Of a stretch of 64,000 bases of DNA, positions 8,293 through 16,305 are shown piece after piece. Each line of letters opens with the position of its first letter. The stretch's first letter is position 1. The DNA lies in contig CAVUUS010000001.1 in NCBI GenBank assembly GCA_963744755.1, positions 124,001-188,000 of the forward strand, in the 5' to 3' direction. The translations under genes were made by a program, and so were the position numbers. The stretch comes from Palsa-465 sp963744755. GTDB taxonomy: Bacteria > Actinomycetota > Thermoleophilia > Solirubrobacterales > Solirubrobacteraceae. The notes below the pieces were generated by a model, which made no database searches, was not told the origin of the DNA, and saw only the letters and a list, made by a program, of their open reading frames with translations.

Positions 8293-9141
8293 TCAACGCA
8301 AGAGCAGCAGGGCGGCCCATTCGCCGCGCGTGCGGAGCTCGACCCGCCCGTACCCGAGCGGCGCGAAGGCGGCGGTGACGCGCTCCGACTCGGAGGCGAG
8401 CAGGCCGCTGGCGATCACCCGGCCGGGCAGCTCCCGCGCCGAAGGCAGCTCCCGCGCCCAAGGCAGCGCCCGCGCGGAGGCCAGCATCCCGGCCCACTCG
8501 ACCAGCAGCGGCCCCAGCAGGTTGGCGCAGACGGTGTCGGCCGGCGGGGTGGGCTCAGTCCGAAGATCGTGCCGCCGGACCTCGAGGCCGACTCCATTCA
8601 CGCGCGCGTTGGCGATCGTGGCCTCGACGCTGAGCGGGTCGTAGTCCAGGGCCAGCACCGGGGCCCAGCCCAGCCGTGCGGCGGCGATGGCCAGCACGCC
8701 GGACCCGCAGCCGAGATCCAGGAGTGACCCGCGGGGGTCCATCCCCAGCATCAGCTCCAGGCACAGCCGGGTGGTGGCGTGGGCGCCGGTCCCGAACGCC
8801 TGACCCGGATCTATCACCAGATCGATCGAAGTGGTGCCTGGCGGCTCCCAAGGCGGACGCACCGTGAGCCGGGAGCCGAGCACCAGCGGACGATGGAACT
8901 CGCGCCACCGCTCGGCCCAGTCATCGGCGATCTCGGAGGTGCTGACCTCGACCAGCGCGTCGCCGGCCGCAGCGCGCACGTCGGGCAACGCCGGCAACTC
9001 GCCGGGCGGCCCGTAGACGGCGTACTCGACGATGTCCTCCGATATCGAGACCTCCTCGACCCCACTCGGGGCCAGCTCGAGCAGCTCGGCCAGCACCAGC
9101 TCGGCCTCGGCGCGGGTGACGCGAACGGCGAGGCGGATCAA
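8293..9141 (-). CDS. prmA: Ribosomal protein L11 methyltransferase
   Basis: PrmA trimethylates ribosomal protein L11 using SAM. The N-terminal half carries the PrmA substrate domain with IADDWAERWREFHRPL, the central IDPGQAFGTGAHATTRL motif is characteristic, and motif I is DLGCGSGVLAIAAARLG. The C-terminal half contains an in-frame 18-bp tandem repeat (8426-8479) giving LPSAREL-type copies in a surface loop. TTG 9141 begins MIRLAVRV and leaves dnaJ free. An ATG at 9216 would overlap dnaJ by 44 bases with a poorly conserved extension, so the start is uncertain. Confidence 0.9.
   Translation of the reverse strand: MIRLAVRVTRAEAELVLAELLELAPSGVEEVSISEDIVEYAVYGPPGELPALPDVRAAAGDALVEVSTSEIADDWAERWREFHRPLVLGSRLTVRPPWEPPGTTSIDLVIDPGQAFGTGAHATTRLCLELMLGMDPRGSLLDLGCGSGVLAIAAARLGWAPVLALDYDPLSVEATIANARVNGVGLEVRRHDLRTEPTPPADTVCANLLGPLLVEWAGMLASARALPWARELPSARELPGRVIASGLLASESERVTAAFAPLGYGRVELRTRGEWAALLLLR
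8426..8479. repeat. 18-bp tandem repeat, three copies, inside prmA
   Basis: Units at 8426-8443, 8444-8461 and 8462-8479 begin GGCAGC and keep the prmA frame, adding six residues per copy near the C-terminal part of the protein. Confidence 0.8.
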
Positions 9142-9172
9142 GCGCGTTCGGCCGACGACGCGCGGGGCGGCG

Positions 9173-10327
9173 TCAGCCCCCGAAGGCCCGCTTGAGCTTG
9201 CCGAACACGCCCTCATCGGTGCGGAGGTTCTCGGCGGTCATAGAGTCGGCCAGCTGCTGCAGCATGTCGCGCTGCTCGCGCTTGAGGTGGCGCGGGATCA
9301 CGACATTGACCACGACACGCAGGTCGCCGGAGCGGCGGCCCCGCAGCGTGGGCATGCCGCGTCCGCGGATCACCAGCGTCTCGTGGGGCTGGGTGCCGGC
9401 CGGGATCTCGAGGTCAACGGTGCCCTCGACGGTGGGCACCTGCACCTTGGTCCCGAGCGCGGCCAGGGGCGCCGCGACGTCGACCGCGGTGACCAGGTCG
9501 TCTCCGTCGCGCAGGAATCGGGGATCCTCGCGGACGGAGATCAGCACGTAGAGGTCGCCGGCCGGCCCGCCGCGCTCGCCGGCGTGACCGCGGCCGGTGA
9601 TCCGCATCCGCTGCCCGTCGGCGATCCCGGCGGGAACGTCGACCGAGACGGTCGCCCGCTCGACCCTGCGGCCGCGTCCGCGGCAGACCTTGCAGGGATC
9701 GCGGGGGACACGGCCGTCGCCCTCGCAGACGTCGCACGGGGCCGCGCGCACGACCTGGCCGAACGGAGTGCGCGAGACTGCGCGCAACTGTCCGCTGCCG
9801 CCGCAGCGCTCACACGTCTCGATCGGCGTACCCGGCTCGGCGCCGTTACCGCGACAGTGCTCGCACGTCGAGACGACCTCGTAGGAGACCTCGACCGACG
9901 CCCCGGTCGCCGCCTGGGCGAGGTCGATCTGGGCGGTGGCGGCGACGTCTCCACCCTGCGCCGGGCCGCCCGGGCGCCCTCCGCCGAACAGGCCGCCGCC
10001 GAAACCACCGCCGCCACCACCTCCGAAGAACGCCTCGAAGATGTCCGCGACCGACCCGAATCCCTCGAAGTTGGGCGCGTAGCCGCCGCTTCGCACGCCC
10101 TCGTGGCCATACCGGTCATAGGTCGCCCGGCGCGTCGAATCCGACAGGACCTCGTAGGCCTCCGCGGCCTCCTTGAACTTGCTCTCCGCCTCCGGGTCGT
10201 GACTGTTCACATCGGGGTGCAGCTCGCGGGCCAGCCGCCGGAACGCCTTCTTGATCTCGGTCTCGTCCGCCTCGCGGGAGACCCCGAGGATGTCGTAGTA
10301 ATCGCGTGGCATCTGCGAAGCGCTCAT
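9173..10327 (-). CDS. dnaJ: Chaperone protein DnaJ
   Basis: DnaJ stimulates the DnaK ATPase and delivers unfolded substrates. The J domain has HPD within ELHPDVNSHD. A Gly/Phe-rich linker follows (GGGGGGGFGGGLFGGG). The zinc domain has four CxxCxGxG-type repeats (CEHCRGNG, CERCGGSG, CDVCEGDG, CKVCRGRG). The C-terminal substrate domains complete a 384-residue type I DnaJ. GAGG stands 10 bases before the ATG. It follows hrcA after a 136-base gap filled by two palindromic repeat units. dnaK and grpE are not in the window. Confidence 0.97.
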   Translation of the reverse strand: MSASQMPRDYYDILGVSREADETEIKKAFRRLARELHPDVNSHDPEAESKFKEAAEAYEVLSDSTRRATYDRYGHEGVRSGGYAPNFEGFGSVADIFEAFFGGGGGGGFGGGLFGGGRPGGPAQGGDVAATAQIDLAQAATGASVEVSYEVVSTCEHCRGNGAEPGTPIETCERCGGSGQLRAVSRTPFGQVVRAAPCDVCEGDGRVPRDPCKVCRGRGRRVERATVSVDVPAGIADGQRMRITGRGHAGERGGPAGDLYVLISVREDPRFLRDGDDLVTAVDVAAPLAALGTKVQVPTVEGTVDLEIPAGTQPHETLVIRGRGMPTLRGRRSGDLRVVVNVVIPRHLKREQRDMLQQLADSMTAENLRTDEGVFGKLKRAFGG

Positions 10328-10346
10328 CGTTTCAGTTCCTCAGGCA

Positions 10347-10460
10347 CCCTCGAGAATCGCCCTCTGGGCGATTCTCGCCAGGTACGAGCCTTTTGGCGAG
10401 TACCCCTCGAGAATCGCCCTCTGGGCGATTCTCGCCAGGTACGAGCCTTTTGGCGAGTAC
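10347..10460. repeat. 57-bp tandem repeat, two copies, between hrcA and dnaJ
   Basis: Each unit holds a perfect 12-bp stem CGAGAATCGCCC/GGGCGATTCTCG (first copy 10351-10377) and a second imperfect stem GGTACGAGCC/GGCGAGTACC. The second unit starts 57 bases later at 10408. The array abuts the hrcA stop codon and lies in the hrcA-dnaJ spacer, so it would be transcribed in a bicistronic message. It belongs to the same GAGAAT..ATTCTC family as the 7294 and 11530 hairpins. Confidence 0.9.
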
Positions 10461-10463
10461 CCA

Positions 10464-11474
10464 TCATCGTTCGTCGTAGACGTCGACCATGAACCGGGAT
10501 AGCTGCGCGGCCGCCTCGCGGACCGAGCGGATCGCCTGCGCGTAGTCCATCCGCAAGGGCCCGATCACGGACACCGAACCGAGGTTACGCTGCGGGAGGC
10601 CATAGCCGGCCGCCACCAGGGCCAGCGAGTGCATCGCCGGGGCGGCGTTCTCGGTGCCGATCCGCACCAGCACGCCTCGCTCGCCCAGCGCGATGCGGAG
10701 CACGCCCAGCAGCGTGACGCGTCGCTCGAGCATGTCCATCAGTGCGTTCAGGTCGGATACGTCGCCGAAGCGGTCCAGTCGCAGCAGCCGCGAGGCGCCC
10801 TCGACGTAGAGGGTCTCCGGGGCGGAGTCCTCGAGCCCCGTGAACACAGGGGCGAGGGCATCGATGAAGGCGGTCTCGGTGGCCGACAGCGAGGGGTCGT
10901 GGAGCCGCTGCTGGAGCATTCTCGCGCCCAGCCCGAGGCCGACCAGCCGCTCGTTGAAGTAGCTCGCCGCCCAGTCGGCGAGACCCGGGTCGACCGGGGA
11001 GGCGAAGGTGAACAGCCGCTTGGTGACGCCGCCCGTCGAGGTGATCACCACCACCATCAGCACCTGAGGCTGCAGCACGAGCACCTCCACGTGGCGGACG
11101 GTCGAGGTGTCGATCGGCGGCGCGGTGACGATCGCCAGCAGGTTGTTGACCTGTGAGAGCGTCTCGGTTGTCACCTGCATGGCCTCGTCGAGCTCGCGTC
11201 GCACCAGCGAGAGCGAGAGGCGCGGTCCGCCCTCTTCGGCCGGGAGCAGCCGATCGACGAAGTAGCGGTAGCCGGCTTCGGTGGGGACGCGCCCGGCCGA
11301 CGTGTGCGGGTGGGCGAGTAGCCCCAGCTCCTCGAGGTTGGCGAGTTCGTGCCGGATCGTCGAAGGGCCCCACTCGACATCGGCCGAGAGCGACTTGGAG
11401 GCGATCGGTACTCCGGCGTCGAGGTACTCCTCGACGACCTTGCGCAGCACGAGTTCCTGGCGGTCCGTCAGCAC
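10464..11474 (-). CDS. hrcA: Heat-inducible transcription repressor HrcA
   Basis: HrcA represses heat-shock genes by binding CIRCE operators and needs GroEL for activity. The 336-residue product has the N-terminal winged helix (LTDRQELVLRKVVEEYLDAG, GPSTIRHELANLEELGLL, HTSAGRVPTEAGYRYFVD) and the GAF-like C-terminal domain with IGPLRMDYAQAI. The start is GTG 11474 with no Shine-Dalgarno sequence. A TACAAT element seven bases upstream suggests a leaderless message. I see no CIRCE sequence next to the gene. It heads the run hrcA-dnaJ-prmA. Confidence 0.96.
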   Translation of the reverse strand: MLTDRQELVLRKVVEEYLDAGVPIASKSLSADVEWGPSTIRHELANLEELGLLAHPHTSAGRVPTEAGYRYFVDRLLPAEEGGPRLSLSLVRRELDEAMQVTTETLSQVNNLLAIVTAPPIDTSTVRHVEVLVLQPQVLMVVVITSTGGVTKRLFTFASPVDPGLADWAASYFNERLVGLGLGARMLQQRLHDPSLSATETAFIDALAPVFTGLEDSAPETLYVEGASRLLRLDRFGDVSDLNALMDMLERRVTLLGVLRIALGERGVLVRIGTENAAPAMHSLALVAAGYGLPQRNLGSVSVIGPLRMDYAQAIRSVREAAAQLSRFMVDVYDER

Positions 11475-11481
11475 GAGGTTG

Positions 11482-11487
11482 ATTGTA
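11482..11487 (-). promoter_or_regulatory. Probable -10 element of hrcA (leaderless start)
   Basis: On the minus strand TACAAT (5 of 6 consensus positions) ends seven bases before GTG 11474, which would place transcription start at or next to the start codon. No convincing -35 is present. That position lies at the edge of the 80-bp repeat array. Confidence 0.45.
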
Positions 11488-11497
11488 GGAAGCGGGC

Positions 11498-11898
11498 TGA
11501 TCGCCCTGGGGGCGACCAGCCTTAAGGAGAATCGCCCTGGGGGCGATTCTCCCGGCCTCGGCTCCTCAGTCCCTTAGCTGATCGCCCTGGGGACGACCAG
11601 CCTTAGGCGAATCGCCTTGGGGGCGATTCTCCCGGCCTCGGCTCCTCAGTCCCTTAGCTGATCGCCCTGGGGACGACCAGCCTTAGGCGAATCGCCTTGG
11701 GGGCGATTCTCCCGGCCTCGGCTCCTCAGTCCCTTAGCTGATCGCCCTGGGGACGACCAAGCCTTAGGCGAACCGCCGTGAGGGCGATTCTCCCGGCCTC
11801 GGCTCCTCAGTCCCTTAGCTGATCGCCCTGGGGCGACCAGCCTTGGGCGAACCGCCGTGAGGGCGATTCTCCCGGCCTCGGCTCCTCAGTCGCTTAGT
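11498..11898. repeat. Five tandem 80/81-bp units upstream of hrcA
   Basis: Units start at 11498, 11579, 11659, 11739 and 11820. Each holds two stem-loops, GAGAATCGCC/GGCGATTCTC-like and CTGATCGCC/GGCGACCAG-like, then a shared GGCTCCTCAGTCCCTTAGC end. The last unit runs into the coding end of the MaoC-like gene at 11886, whose own 3' sequence (CTCCTCAGTCGCTTAG) is the probable template. Copies 4 and 5 have decayed stems while copies 2 and 3 are nearly identical. There are no unique spacers, so this is not CRISPR. Confidence 0.95.
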
Positions 11899-12263
11899 TC
11901 CGCCTCGGCGTTGCGGATGATCCGTTTGCCCGCCTGCATGGCCTCGGAATCCACGATCAGAGTCTCCCCCGAACGCTCGCGGACGGTTCCGCTGACCACG
12001 ATCTCCTCCCCGAGCTGTCCCATCCCCCGGAACTGGACCGACAGCCGCTTGAGCGTCTCCGGGCCGCCGGCCGCCTCCGTGTGGGCCCGCGCCACCTGGG
12101 CCATCGTCCACAGTCCATGAAGGATCCGCCCGGGCAGTCCGACCTGCTTGGCGAACTGCTCGTCGATGTGGATCGGGTTGAAATCGCCCGAGGCGCCGGC
12201 GTAGCGAACCGTCACGTACGGATCGGGGGTGACCTTCAGCTCAATCGACTCACCCTGGTTCAC
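11886..12263 (-). CDS. MaoC-like (R)-hydroxyacyl dehydratase, HadB type
   Basis: This is a hot-dog fold hydratase/dehydratase subunit acting on (R)-3-hydroxyacyl thioesters. The catalytic Asp/His motif SGDFNPIHID is near residue 30 of the 125-residue protein, followed by GRILHGLWTMAQ. GTG 12263 overlaps the TGA of the upstream dehydratase gene (GTGA) and has a GGGGGG run just before it, so the two are coupled. This matches HadA/HadB pairs of actinobacteria, in which HadB is catalytic. Its last bases form part of the 80-bp repeat array. Confidence 0.85.
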   Translation of the reverse strand: MNQGESIELKVTPDPYVTVRYAGASGDFNPIHIDEQFAKQVGLPGRILHGLWTMAQVARAHTEAAGGPETLKRLSVQFRGMGQLGEEIVVSGTVRERSGETLIVDSEAMQAGKRIIRNAEAELSD

Positions 12264-12703
12264 GATGCCCCCCTGACGATGTTGGTCCACGTGCCGGTGC
12301 AAACGTTCTCGCCCCGCTGGTTCTCGGAAACGGACCCGAACACGTAGAAGCCCAGCCCCCCGCGCTCGCTCACCTCCGTGACGGTCGCCGTGGTGGTGAT
12401 CTCGTCTCCGGCGACCACGACCGGTCCCCAGCGGAACTCCTGGGCGCCGTGAACCAACATGGCGAAATCGATGCCGAGCTCGGGGTCGAACAGCGCGGGG
12501 ATCACCGACCTTCCGGCGTAGATCACGGCGAACATCGGGGGGGCGACGACGTCGGCGTATCCGGCGGACCGGGCGGCATCGACGTCGTGGTAGCGCGGAT
12601 CGGTCTCCCCCACCGCCGCCGCGTACTCACGGATCTTCTCCCGCCCGACGGCATATGCGGTGGCCGGGTAGGTCTTGCCGATCGCATCGCTGTTGACGGG
12701 CAT
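12260..12703 (-). CDS. MaoC-like dehydratase subunit, HadA type
   Basis: This 147-residue protein has the N-terminal MaoC-like fold (MPVNSDAIGKTYPATAYAV, then ETDPRYHD) that lacks the full NPxHxD catalytic motif. Such proteins stabilise substrate binding in HadA/HadC-type dimers with a catalytic HadB. The partner gene overlaps it directly downstream. Together with the SDR gene upstream it could act in fatty acid or polyketide-like beta-carbon processing. The natural substrate cannot be told from sequence. Confidence 0.85.
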   Translation of the reverse strand: MPVNSDAIGKTYPATAYAVGREKIREYAAAVGETDPRYHDVDAARSAGYADVVAPPMFAVIYAGRSVIPALFDPELGIDFAMLVHGAQEFRWGPVVVAGDEITTTATVTEVSERGGLGFYVFGSVSENQRGENVCTGTWTNIVRGAS

Positions 12704-12740
12704 CGGGCCGAGATTCTAAGACCATTCGATTGGAGCGCGT

Positions 12741-13538
12741 TCAGATGATCACGGGGACCGAGCCGCCATCGACCGACCACGCGGCGCCGGCCACATTCGA
12801 AGCCGGCTCGGAGCACAGGAAGGCGATCACGGCGGCGATCTCCCCGGTTGTTCCGAAGCGCCCGATCGGCACCCGGGCGCGAGCGCCGTCGAGTACCTCC
12901 TCGCGCGTCTTTCCCTGGGCCGCAGCGGCCTGGTCGGCGAGTCCACCCTCCGCCATCCACAGCTCGTCCTGCACCGGGCCGGGCGCCACCGCGTTGACGA
13001 GCACCCCGCGTGATCCGTACAGATCGGCGAACGATCGCGACAGCGAAAGCTCGGCGGCCTTGGTGACCGAGTAGGCCATGTTCGTGCTGGAGGGTCGCTT
13101 GCCGGAGGACGAGCAGACGTTGACGATCCGGCCCCAGCCGCGGGCCTCCATTGCCGGGGCGAGCGCCCGCATCAGCCGCATCGGGGCGATCACGTGCAGC
13201 TCCCACTGGGACTGCCACTCCTCGTCGGTCAGCTGCTCCAGCGAGCGAACCGCGGACGTGCCCGCACAGTTGACCAGCGCGTCGACGCGATCGAAGGCGG
13301 CCAGGCACGCCTCGAGCACCCGCTCCCCCGCATCCGGGACCGTCACGTCGAGCGCCAAGGTCCGGGCGCTGCCGCCGGCCTCCGCGCAGGCCGCGGCCGC
13401 CTCGGCAAGCGCATCCTCGCGCCGTCCGACCAGCAGCACCGCGGCGCCCTCGGAGCAAAGAGCGATCGCCGCCTCGCGCCCGATTCCGCGCGAGGCTCCG
13501 GTGATCACGCAGGCGCGGTCACGGAGACCCAGATCCAT
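12741..13538 (-). CDS. Short-chain dehydrogenase/reductase
   Basis: This is a 265-residue NAD(P)-dependent oxidoreductase of classical SDR size. It has the cofactor motif TGASRGIG near residue 14, NCAG near 90, catalytic Ser (CSSSGK) and YSVTK, and a C-terminal SVDGGSVPVII. ATG 13538 is preceded by GGGGA at about ten bases. It precedes the two MaoC-like genes on the same strand, so a 3-oxoacyl reductase plus 3-hydroxyacyl dehydratase route is plausible. The open frame continues upstream antisense to the regulator gene, but that extension has no coding character. Confidence 0.9.
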   Translation of the reverse strand: MDLGLRDRACVITGASRGIGREAAIALCSEGAAVLLVGRREDALAEAAAACAEAGGSARTLALDVTVPDAGERVLEACLAAFDRVDALVNCAGTSAVRSLEQLTDEEWQSQWELHVIAPMRLMRALAPAMEARGWGRIVNVCSSSGKRPSSTNMAYSVTKAAELSLSRSFADLYGSRGVLVNAVAPGPVQDELWMAEGGLADQAAAAQGKTREEVLDGARARVPIGRFGTTGEIAAVIAFLCSEPASNVAGAAWSVDGGSVPVII

Positions 13539-13561
13539 CGGCGGATTGTCCCCGATCGCGG

Positions 13562-15001
13562 TCACCGTCCGATCGCCTGGGCCAACGCGGCCACGGCGTC
13601 GTCGATCGATCGCTCGCTGTAGCCGGCGAACCCGAGCGCGAGTGCAGGCCCCGAACAGGCCGGCACGACTGGCGCGAGCGCGGAACCCGAGTAGGCCGGC
13701 GGGACTGGCGCGAGCTCGGTCGCCGCGATCGGCTCGCCGATGCCCAGGGCGGCCGCGGCCGCGACGGCCTCTGGCGGCACCCCGGGCAAAGTCACCGGCG
13801 CGAAGAGGCCCGCGGGCACCCCGCCGATGACTGCGTCCGGAAGGCGATCGGCGAGTGCTCTGACCAGCGCCTCGCGACGCGCGCGGTAGCGAGTCCGCAT
13901 CCGGCGCAGATGCCGATCCAGCTCGCCGCGGGCGATGAAGTTTGACAACGCCAACTGGTCCATCGCGGGCGCACCGCCTCCGGTCACCGCCTGCTCGTAC
14001 GTGAGCGCGCCGGTCAGCCACGAGGGCGAGAGGAGCCAGCCGATCCGCACGCCGGGGGCCAGCCGCAGGCTGGCGGAGCCGATCTGGCAGACGCGCTCCG
14101 GCGCGAGTCCCTGGAGCGCGCCGACCGGCACCCGGTCGTAGCGAAGCTCCGAGTCGTAGTCGTCCTCGACGATCAGGCCGTCCTCGTCCTCGGCCCATTC
14201 CAGCAGCGCAGTTCGGCGCTCGGGGGCGAGGACGACCCCGGTCGGATACTGGTGGGCCGGGGTCACCACCACGGCCTCGCAGCCGGAATCCGCGAGCGCG
14301 GCGGCGCTGACCCCGTCTCCGTCGACGGGCACCGGAACCGGCTCGAGCCCTGAGCCCTCGGCGATCAGCCGGTGCTTGTGCCAGCCCGGCGCCTCGACCG
14401 CGATCCGCTCGACCCCGCGCTGTCGCAGCGTCCGGCACAGCGTCGCAAAGGCCTGCGTGAACCCCGTGCAGATCAGCGTGTGCTCGGGCTCGGGTGCAGC
14501 ACCGCGCGCGCGGACCAGGTATTCCATCAGCGTGTTGCGCAACTCCGGACGCCCGCGCGGATCGGCTTCGGCCAGGGTCTGGAAGCTCGCGTCGTGCCAC
14601 GCGCCGCGGAGCGACCGCAGCCAGCCCTCCCGCGGGAAACCGAGCAGGTCAGGCCGGCCCGGATCGAGCCGCTGGCCCGAGTCCTCCCCCACGGCGCCGG
14701 CGGGAATCGGCGGACGCTCGGCGCTGGGCGCGCTGGCGACCCGCGTCGGGGCGCCCTGCGACGCGCTCAGGTAGCCCTCGGCGGCCAGCTGCGCGTAGGC
14801 CTCGAACACGACACCGCGGGACACGCCGAGCGTCGCGGCGAGCGCCCGTGAAGAAGGCAGTCTCGCGCCGGGCGCCAGCCGGCCTCCCCGTACGAGCTCC
14901 CGCAGGCCGAGCTCGACCTGCTCGTGCAGCGTCGCCGCCGAATTCCGGCGCAGCGTCAGGAGCAGCTCCCAATCGGCAACTGGCCCTCTCGCTGACCCCA
15001 T
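13562..15001 (-). CDS. MocR/PdxR-type regulator lacking the PLP lysine
   Basis: This 479-residue fusion has an N-terminal GntR winged helix (residues 15-80, GARLPSSRALAATLGVSRGVV) and an aminotransferase fold I domain (120-465). In PLP-binding members the lysine lies in an S-x-S-K-x-L-A-P-G motif. Here the same place reads GSASLRLAPGVRIGW, with Leu instead of Lys, so covalent PLP binding looks lost. Other fold features remain (VEDDYDSELRYDR, VVTPAHQYPTG). Near the C-terminus a roughly 36-bp duplicated segment encodes Ala/Pro-rich LAPVxPAxSG copies. It is transcribed divergently from the FAD oxidoreductase gene at 15046, a likely target. Confidence 0.88.
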   Translation of the reverse strand: MGSARGPVADWELLLTLRRNSAATLHEQVELGLRELVRGGRLAPGARLPSSRALAATLGVSRGVVFEAYAQLAAEGYLSASQGAPTRVASAPSAERPPIPAGAVGEDSGQRLDPGRPDLLGFPREGWLRSLRGAWHDASFQTLAEADPRGRPELRNTLMEYLVRARGAAPEPEHTLICTGFTQAFATLCRTLRQRGVERIAVEAPGWHKHRLIAEGSGLEPVPVPVDGDGVSAAALADSGCEAVVVTPAHQYPTGVVLAPERRTALLEWAEDEDGLIVEDDYDSELRYDRVPVGALQGLAPERVCQIGSASLRLAPGVRIGWLLSPSWLTGALTYEQAVTGGGAPAMDQLALSNFIARGELDRHLRRMRTRYRARREALVRALADRLPDAVIGGVPAGLFAPVTLPGVPPEAVAAAAALGIGEPIAATELAPVPPAYSGSALAPVVPACSGPALALGFAGYSERSIDDAVAALAQAIGR

Positions 15002-15045
15002 GACTGGACCTTAACAGCGAGCCAGTTCCGGCGTAAGTTCCACCG

Positions 15046-16305
15046 ATGGATCAGATCACAATCGTCGGCGGCGGCATCGCCGGTCTGACCGCCGCGATCT
15101 CCAGCGCCGAGCAGGGCGCGAGCGTTCGTCTCCTGGAAGCGCACGCGGATCTCGGCGGGCGCGCCCGCAGCACCACCGGCCCCTACAAGGTGAACCTCGG
15201 ACCTCACGCGCTGCTGTCGAGCAGCCCGTTCTGGCACTGGCTCGGCGAGCGCGATCTGCTCCCGCCGCACGCGCGGCCGCCGCTCTCGGGCGTGCGCTTC
15301 CGCTGGCGCGACGACATCCGGCGCGTGCCGGCCGTCGGGGCAGCCGTCGCCGCGCTGCGGCTGCGCGGGCGCGCCGCTCCCGTCGAGCTTGACTTCCGCA
15401 CCTGGGCCGGCTCACACGTCGGCGCCGAGGCGGCGGAGGCGCTCTCGCGCAGCGCCGGGATCCTCACCTATCACCACGATCCCGGCGAGCTGTCCGCGGC
15501 GTTCGTGTGGGAGCCGCTTGTCCGCGGGCTGCTCTCGGCGCCGCCGACCGCGCGCTTCCCCATCGGTGGCTGGAGCGCGATCGTGGCGCGGATGCGCGAT
15601 CGGGCGCTGGCGCTTGGCGTGGCGATCGAGACCGGCACCCGGGTCAGCGAGCTGCCCAGCTCTCCGGTGATCGTCGCCACCGAGCTCGCCGACGCCCGCG
15701 AGCTGCTGGGCGATGAGAACCTGACGTGGCTGAGCGGCCACTCGGTCTGCCTCGATCTCGCCCTGCGCCGCCGTCGCGGCGACCCGTTCGTGGTGGTCGA
15801 CCTGCAGGAGACGGGCTGGGTCGAGCGCTACACGGCTTCGGACCCCTCGCTGGCCCCCGCCGGCGAGGAGCTGATCCAGGCGCAGATGCCGATTCGTCCG
15901 GGCGAGTCGGCCACCGCTGCCACCACCCGCCTCGAGCGCCTGATCGACGCCGCCTTCGCCGGCTGGCGTGAGCGCGAGACTTGGCGGCGGCGGCAGGTGA
16001 TGGACGGTCGTACCGGTGCGCTCGATCTGCCCGGGATGTCGTGGCGGGACCGCCCAGCCATCGACCGCGGCCACGGTGTGTTCCTCGCCGGGGACATGGT
16101 CGCGGCCCCGGGCTGCCTGTCGGAGATCGCCTGGGCCAGCGCGGTGCAGGCCAGCCGGCTGGCGGTCAGCCGTGCCGCCGGGCCGTCCCGACCCGCGGAG
16201 ACCGGCGCGGTCGGATTGGCGCCCCCGCGGGCAGCGAGGGTAGGACCGGCGCCCTCGGGGGCAGCGAGGGTCGGACCGGCGCCCTCGCGCGCGGTGAGCC
16301 GATGA
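15046..16305 (+). CDS. FAD-dependent amine oxidase/phytoene desaturase-like oxidoreductase
   Basis: This 419-residue flavoprotein begins with the dinucleotide-binding motif IVGGGIAGLTAAISSAEQG and the following GGRARS, typical of phytoene desaturases and protoporphyrinogen oxidases. The C-terminal FAD motif is GVFLAGDMVAAPGCLSEIAWASA. Substrate cannot be assigned. No other carotenoid gene is adjacent. The last 35 residues come from three 30-bp tandem units (16201-16290) rich in Ala/Pro/Arg, probably a recent addition. The stop overlaps the next start as ATGA. Confidence 0.8.
   Translation: MDQITIVGGGIAGLTAAISSAEQGASVRLLEAHADLGGRARSTTGPYKVNLGPHALLSSSPFWHWLGERDLLPPHARPPLSGVRFRWRDDIRRVPAVGAAVAALRLRGRAAPVELDFRTWAGSHVGAEAAEALSRSAGILTYHHDPGELSAAFVWEPLVRGLLSAPPTARFPIGGWSAIVARMRDRALALGVAIETGTRVSELPSSPVIVATELADARELLGDENLTWLSGHSVCLDLALRRRRGDPFVVVDLQETGWVERYTASDPSLAPAGEELIQAQMPIRPGESATAATTRLERLIDAAFAGWRERETWRRRQVMDGRTGALDLPGMSWRDRPAIDRGHGVFLAGDMVAAPGCLSEIAWASAVQASRLAVSRAAGPSRPAETGAVGLAPPRAARVGPAPSGAARVGPAPSRAVSR
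16201..16290. repeat. 30-bp tandem repeat, three copies, at a CDS 3' end
   Basis: Units at 16201-16230, 16231-16260 and 16261-16290 share the GGACCGGCGCCCTCG core, the first being divergent. They are in frame and form almost the entire end of the flavoprotein, encoding repeated RVGPAPS. Confidence 0.85.

Noticed and set aside
11498..11898. 80-bp array as a CRISPR
   Set aside because: Units are contiguous and nearly identical through their whole length, with no unique spacers and no cas genes in the window.
13539..14600. Upstream extension of the SDR frame
   Set aside because: It lies within the MocR gene in another frame of the same strand. ATG 13538 has a ribosome binding site and begins the conserved SDR fold.
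15046..16305. Carotenoid biosynthesis cluster
   Set aside because: The flavoprotein is phytoene desaturase-like, but no phytoene synthase, GGPP synthase or cyclase gene is in the window, so the substrate is left open.
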